From contig NZ_BCWI01000001.1 of the NCBI RefSeq assembly GCF_001592125.1, forward strand, positions 124,001-188,000: a DNA stretch of 64,000 bases, in the 5' to 3' direction. The notes beneath the pieces were generated by a model. That model ran no database searches, had not been told where the DNA came from, and saw only the letters and a program-made list of their open reading frames with translations. The translations under genes and the position numbers were made by a program. Positions 60,500 to 64,000 of the stretch are shown here, piece by piece (position 1 is the first letter of the stretch; the number at the start of each line of letters is the position of its first letter). The DNA is from Microbacterium hominis NBRC 15708 (GTDB lineage Bacteria; Actinomycetota; Actinomycetes; Actinomycetales; Microbacteriaceae).

Positions 60500-60505
60500 A
60501 GGGTA
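60500..60505 (-). promoter_or_regulatory. Putative -10 (TACCCT) of the DUF4126 gene
   Basis: Minus-strand TACCCT ends 6 nt before the ATG at 60493. It lies 61 bp from the divergent uvrB -10. Confidence 0.45.
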
Positions 60506-60566
60506 CGCGGCGCCGCCGACGCCGACGCCGACGGCGAACGGCGGGCCCGATGTCGGAGGCCGACCG

Positions 60567-60572
60567 TACGCT
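60567..60572 (+). promoter_or_regulatory. Putative -10 (TACGCT) of uvrB
   Basis: TACGCT ends 6 nt before the uvrB ATG; the six bases between read GGAGGA, so this is either leaderless or a ribosome binding site with another promoter. No LexA-type box was recognised by eye. Confidence 0.45.
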
Positions 60573-60578
60573 GGAGGA

Positions 60579-62648
<2,070 letters not shown>

Positions 62649-62703
62649 GCGGCACGCCCAGGAACGCACGGCGCGCGTTCATGGGAGGTGGCTATCGGTT
62701 TGC

Positions 62704-62709
62704 TATCGT
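62704..62709 (+). promoter_or_regulatory. Putative -10 (TATCGT) of the MurE-like gene
   Basis: TATCGT ends 6 nt before the GTG at 62716, the leaderless arrangement. Confidence 0.5.
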
Positions 62710-62715
62710 CACCGA

Positions 62716-64000
62716 GTGAGTATCGAGCAGTCCTGCGCGCCGGAACCCTCGGACGCGGGAACGAGCAGTACGGCGGGGGCCGTCGCGGCCGTCGTCAACC
62801 GACCCGACCACGTGACGCCGCGCACCCTGGATGAGGTTGCGGCCCGGCTTCCGAGCGCACGTGTGACGGGGTCGGCGACCGTGACGGGGATCTCGCTGAC
62901 GACCGCGTCGACCCGCGCGGGCGACCTCTTCCTCGCCCAGCCGGGAGCGCGCACCCACGGCGCACGCTTCGTGGCGGACGCGGTCGCCGCCGGCGCCGCC
63001 GCGGTGCTCACGGATGCCGAGGGAGCCGCGATCATCGCGGAGACACCCGGCCTGGACCAGCTCGCCCGCATCGTCGTCGACGAGCACCCGCGCCGGTTCC
63101 TCGGTGCGCTCGCCGCCTGGTTCTATGGGTATCCCGCGCAGGCGCTGAAGACCATCGGCGTCACCGGCACTCAGGGGAAGACTTCGACGACCTATCTCGT
63201 GGACGCCGCGCGCGGCTCGATCCGCAGCGGCGTGATCGGTTCGATGGGGACCCGCATCGACGGCGTCGCGGTGCCCTCCACGCTGACGACCCCGGAAGCT
63301 CCGCAGATGCAGGCCCTCTTGGCTCTCATGCGCGAGCGCGGGGTCGAGGTGGTGTCGTCGGAGGTGTCCAGCCACGCGATCACGATGAATCGGGTCGCCG
63401 GGCTCCACTTCGACGTCGGCGTGTTCCTCAACCTCGGTCACGACCACCGCGACTTCCACGGCACGCAGGAGGCCTACCTCCTGGCCAAGCGCGAGCTGCT
63501 GACGAGCGCGATGTCGGGTGTCGGCCTGGTGAACGTCGACGACCGTGCCGGCCGTCGCCTGCACGCCGATCCCGAGCTGCACACGCAGTCGTATTCGGTC
63601 ACGGGCCGAGAGGCGGACTGGCGGGCGGTCGACGTCGAGCTCGGCCTGCACGGATCCTCCTTCACGGTCGTGGGGCCCGAGGGGCAGTCGGCCCGCTTCA
63701 CGACGCCGATGGTCGGCGAGTTCAGCGTCAGCAACATCGTCGCCGCCGTGGCGGCGCTCGACATCGTCGGGCATCCGCTGTCGGCGTCGGTCGCGGGCAT
63801 CGCGACGTTCACCGGCGTCGAGGGCCGCGTGCAGTTCGTGCCGGTCGACGCGCCCTTCCAGGTCGTCATCGACGCCGGTCACAAGCCCGAGGCGATCAAC
63901 GCCCTCCTGCGCGCCATGCGCCCGCTCACTCCGGCGCGGATCATCACGGTGATCGGCTCCAACGGCAACCGCGACATGCACAAGCGGCCTCTCATGGGCC
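62716..64000 (+). CDS. murE: MurE-like Mur ligase (UDP-MurNAc-dipeptide ligase family), cut by the window end
   Basis: An open frame of 428 codons continues past the window edge. It has Mur-ligase architecture closest to MurE: a UDP-binding N-domain with TASTRAGDLFLAQPGARTHG, a P-loop GVTGTQGKTSTTYL (about 149-162; MurE usually has GTNGKT, here Gln153), then NLGHDHRDFHGTQEAYLLAK with the carbamylated-lysine site. The usual DYAHTPD-type segment is replaced by DAGHKPEA (about 386-393), and the last motif reads GSNGNRDMHKRPLMG where MurE has GGDRDxGKRPxMG. The DNPR-type specificity motif lies beyond the window. The GTG start is set by a TATCGT -10. No other murE is in the window, so this is probably the missing MurE; a paralogue with another role cannot be excluded. 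Confidence 0.85.
   Translation, partial: MSIEQSCAPEPSDAGTSSTAGAVAAVVNRPDHVTPRTLDEVAARLPSARVTGSATVTGISLTTASTRAGDLFLAQPGARTHGARFVADAVAAGAAAVLTDAEGAAIIAETPGLDQLARIVVDEHPRRFLGALAAWFYGYPAQALKTIGVTGTQGKTSTTYLVDAARGSIRSGVIGSMGTRIDGVAVPSTLTTPEAPQMQALLALMRERGVEVVSSEVSSHAITMNRVAGLHFDVGVFLNLGHDHRDFHGTQEAYLLAKRELLTSAMSGVGLVNVDDRAGRRLHADPELHTQSYSVTGREADWRAVDVELGLHGSSFTVVGPEGQSARFTTPMVGEFSVSNIVAAVAALDIVGHPLSASVAGIATFTGVEGRVQFVPVDAPFQVVIDAGHKPEAINALLRAMRPLTPARIITVIGSNGNRDMHKRPLMG

Noticed and set aside
60494-60578. LexA/SOS-type box upstream of uvrB
   Set aside because: No GAAC-N4-GTTC-type palindrome (actinobacterial or Bacillus-like) was seen in the divergent region.

Overview
The window comes from a high-GC (about 70%) actinobacterium of the order Micrococcales, most likely Microbacteriaceae and probably Microbacterium or a close relative. 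This rests on the division/cell-wall gene order, an actinobacterial bc1-aa3 oxidase set (diheme QcrC, lipoprotein CtaC, small subunit CtaF), DivIVA/Wag31, SepF without FtsA, and many leaderless promoters. It is ordinary chromosomal core DNA: no insertion sequence, prophage, CRISPR array, tRNA or rRNA was seen.

Layout. 1-6.2 kb: aroG, a PASTA-domain Ser/Thr kinase (PknL type), a LysM transglycosylase-like secreted protein, an Rv2175c-like DNA-binding protein and a polyprenyl diphosphate synthase. This order resembles the M. tuberculosis Rv2173-Rv2178c block. 6.2-24.3 kb: DUF3040 protein, then the division/cell-wall cluster mraZ-rsmH-ftsL-ftsI-murF-mraY-murD-ftsW-murG-[gntR antisense]-murC-ftsQ-ftsZ-yggS-sepF-yggT-divIVA-lspA. 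murE is missing from its usual place between ftsI and murF; a divergent MurE-like ligase starts at 62716 and runs off the end. 24.3-38.6 kb: rluD, an acyl-CoA ligase, a Nudix hydrolase, dnaE1, a membrane protein, hisD, nrdR, pyrD, two membrane proteins, an M20 dipeptidase and an A-type Fe-S carrier. 38.7-48.8 kb: respiratory genes ctaC-ctaD-ctaF facing ctaE-qcrC-qcrA-qcrB, with a PP2C phosphatase and a rhodanese between them, then trpD. 48.9-54.6 kb: a more variable stretch with a small membrane protein, an HhH-PHP protein, a 153-bp tandem repeat, a 5'-3' exonuclease, a lipoprotein/secreted-protein pair with a GC break, a YchJ-like protein and a CDF transporter. 54.6-64 kb: rpsA, a histidine kinase coupled to a degenerate GGDEF membrane protein, coaE, a DUF4126 protein, uvrB and the partial MurE-like gene.

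How the genes work together. The first 24 kb makes lipid II (MurF, MraY, MurD, MurG, MurC) and the divisome that uses it (FtsZ, SepF, FtsQ, FtsL, FtsW, FtsI, DivIVA), with an isoprenoid synthase and a muropeptide-sensing-type kinase beside it. The respiratory block encodes most of a bc1-aa3 supercomplex. The remainder is DNA replication and repair (dnaE1, uvrB, exonuclease), nucleotide, histidine and tryptophan synthesis, and translation.

The points most worth a second look are the displaced, motif-divergent MurE-like ligase, the antisense GntR regulator inside the cell-wall cluster, the two-unit 153-bp repeat with internal inverted repeats at 50532-50837, the symmetric 12-mer array upstream of aroG, the frequent GGATGCC heptamer, and the coupled histidine kinase and degenerate GGDEF protein.
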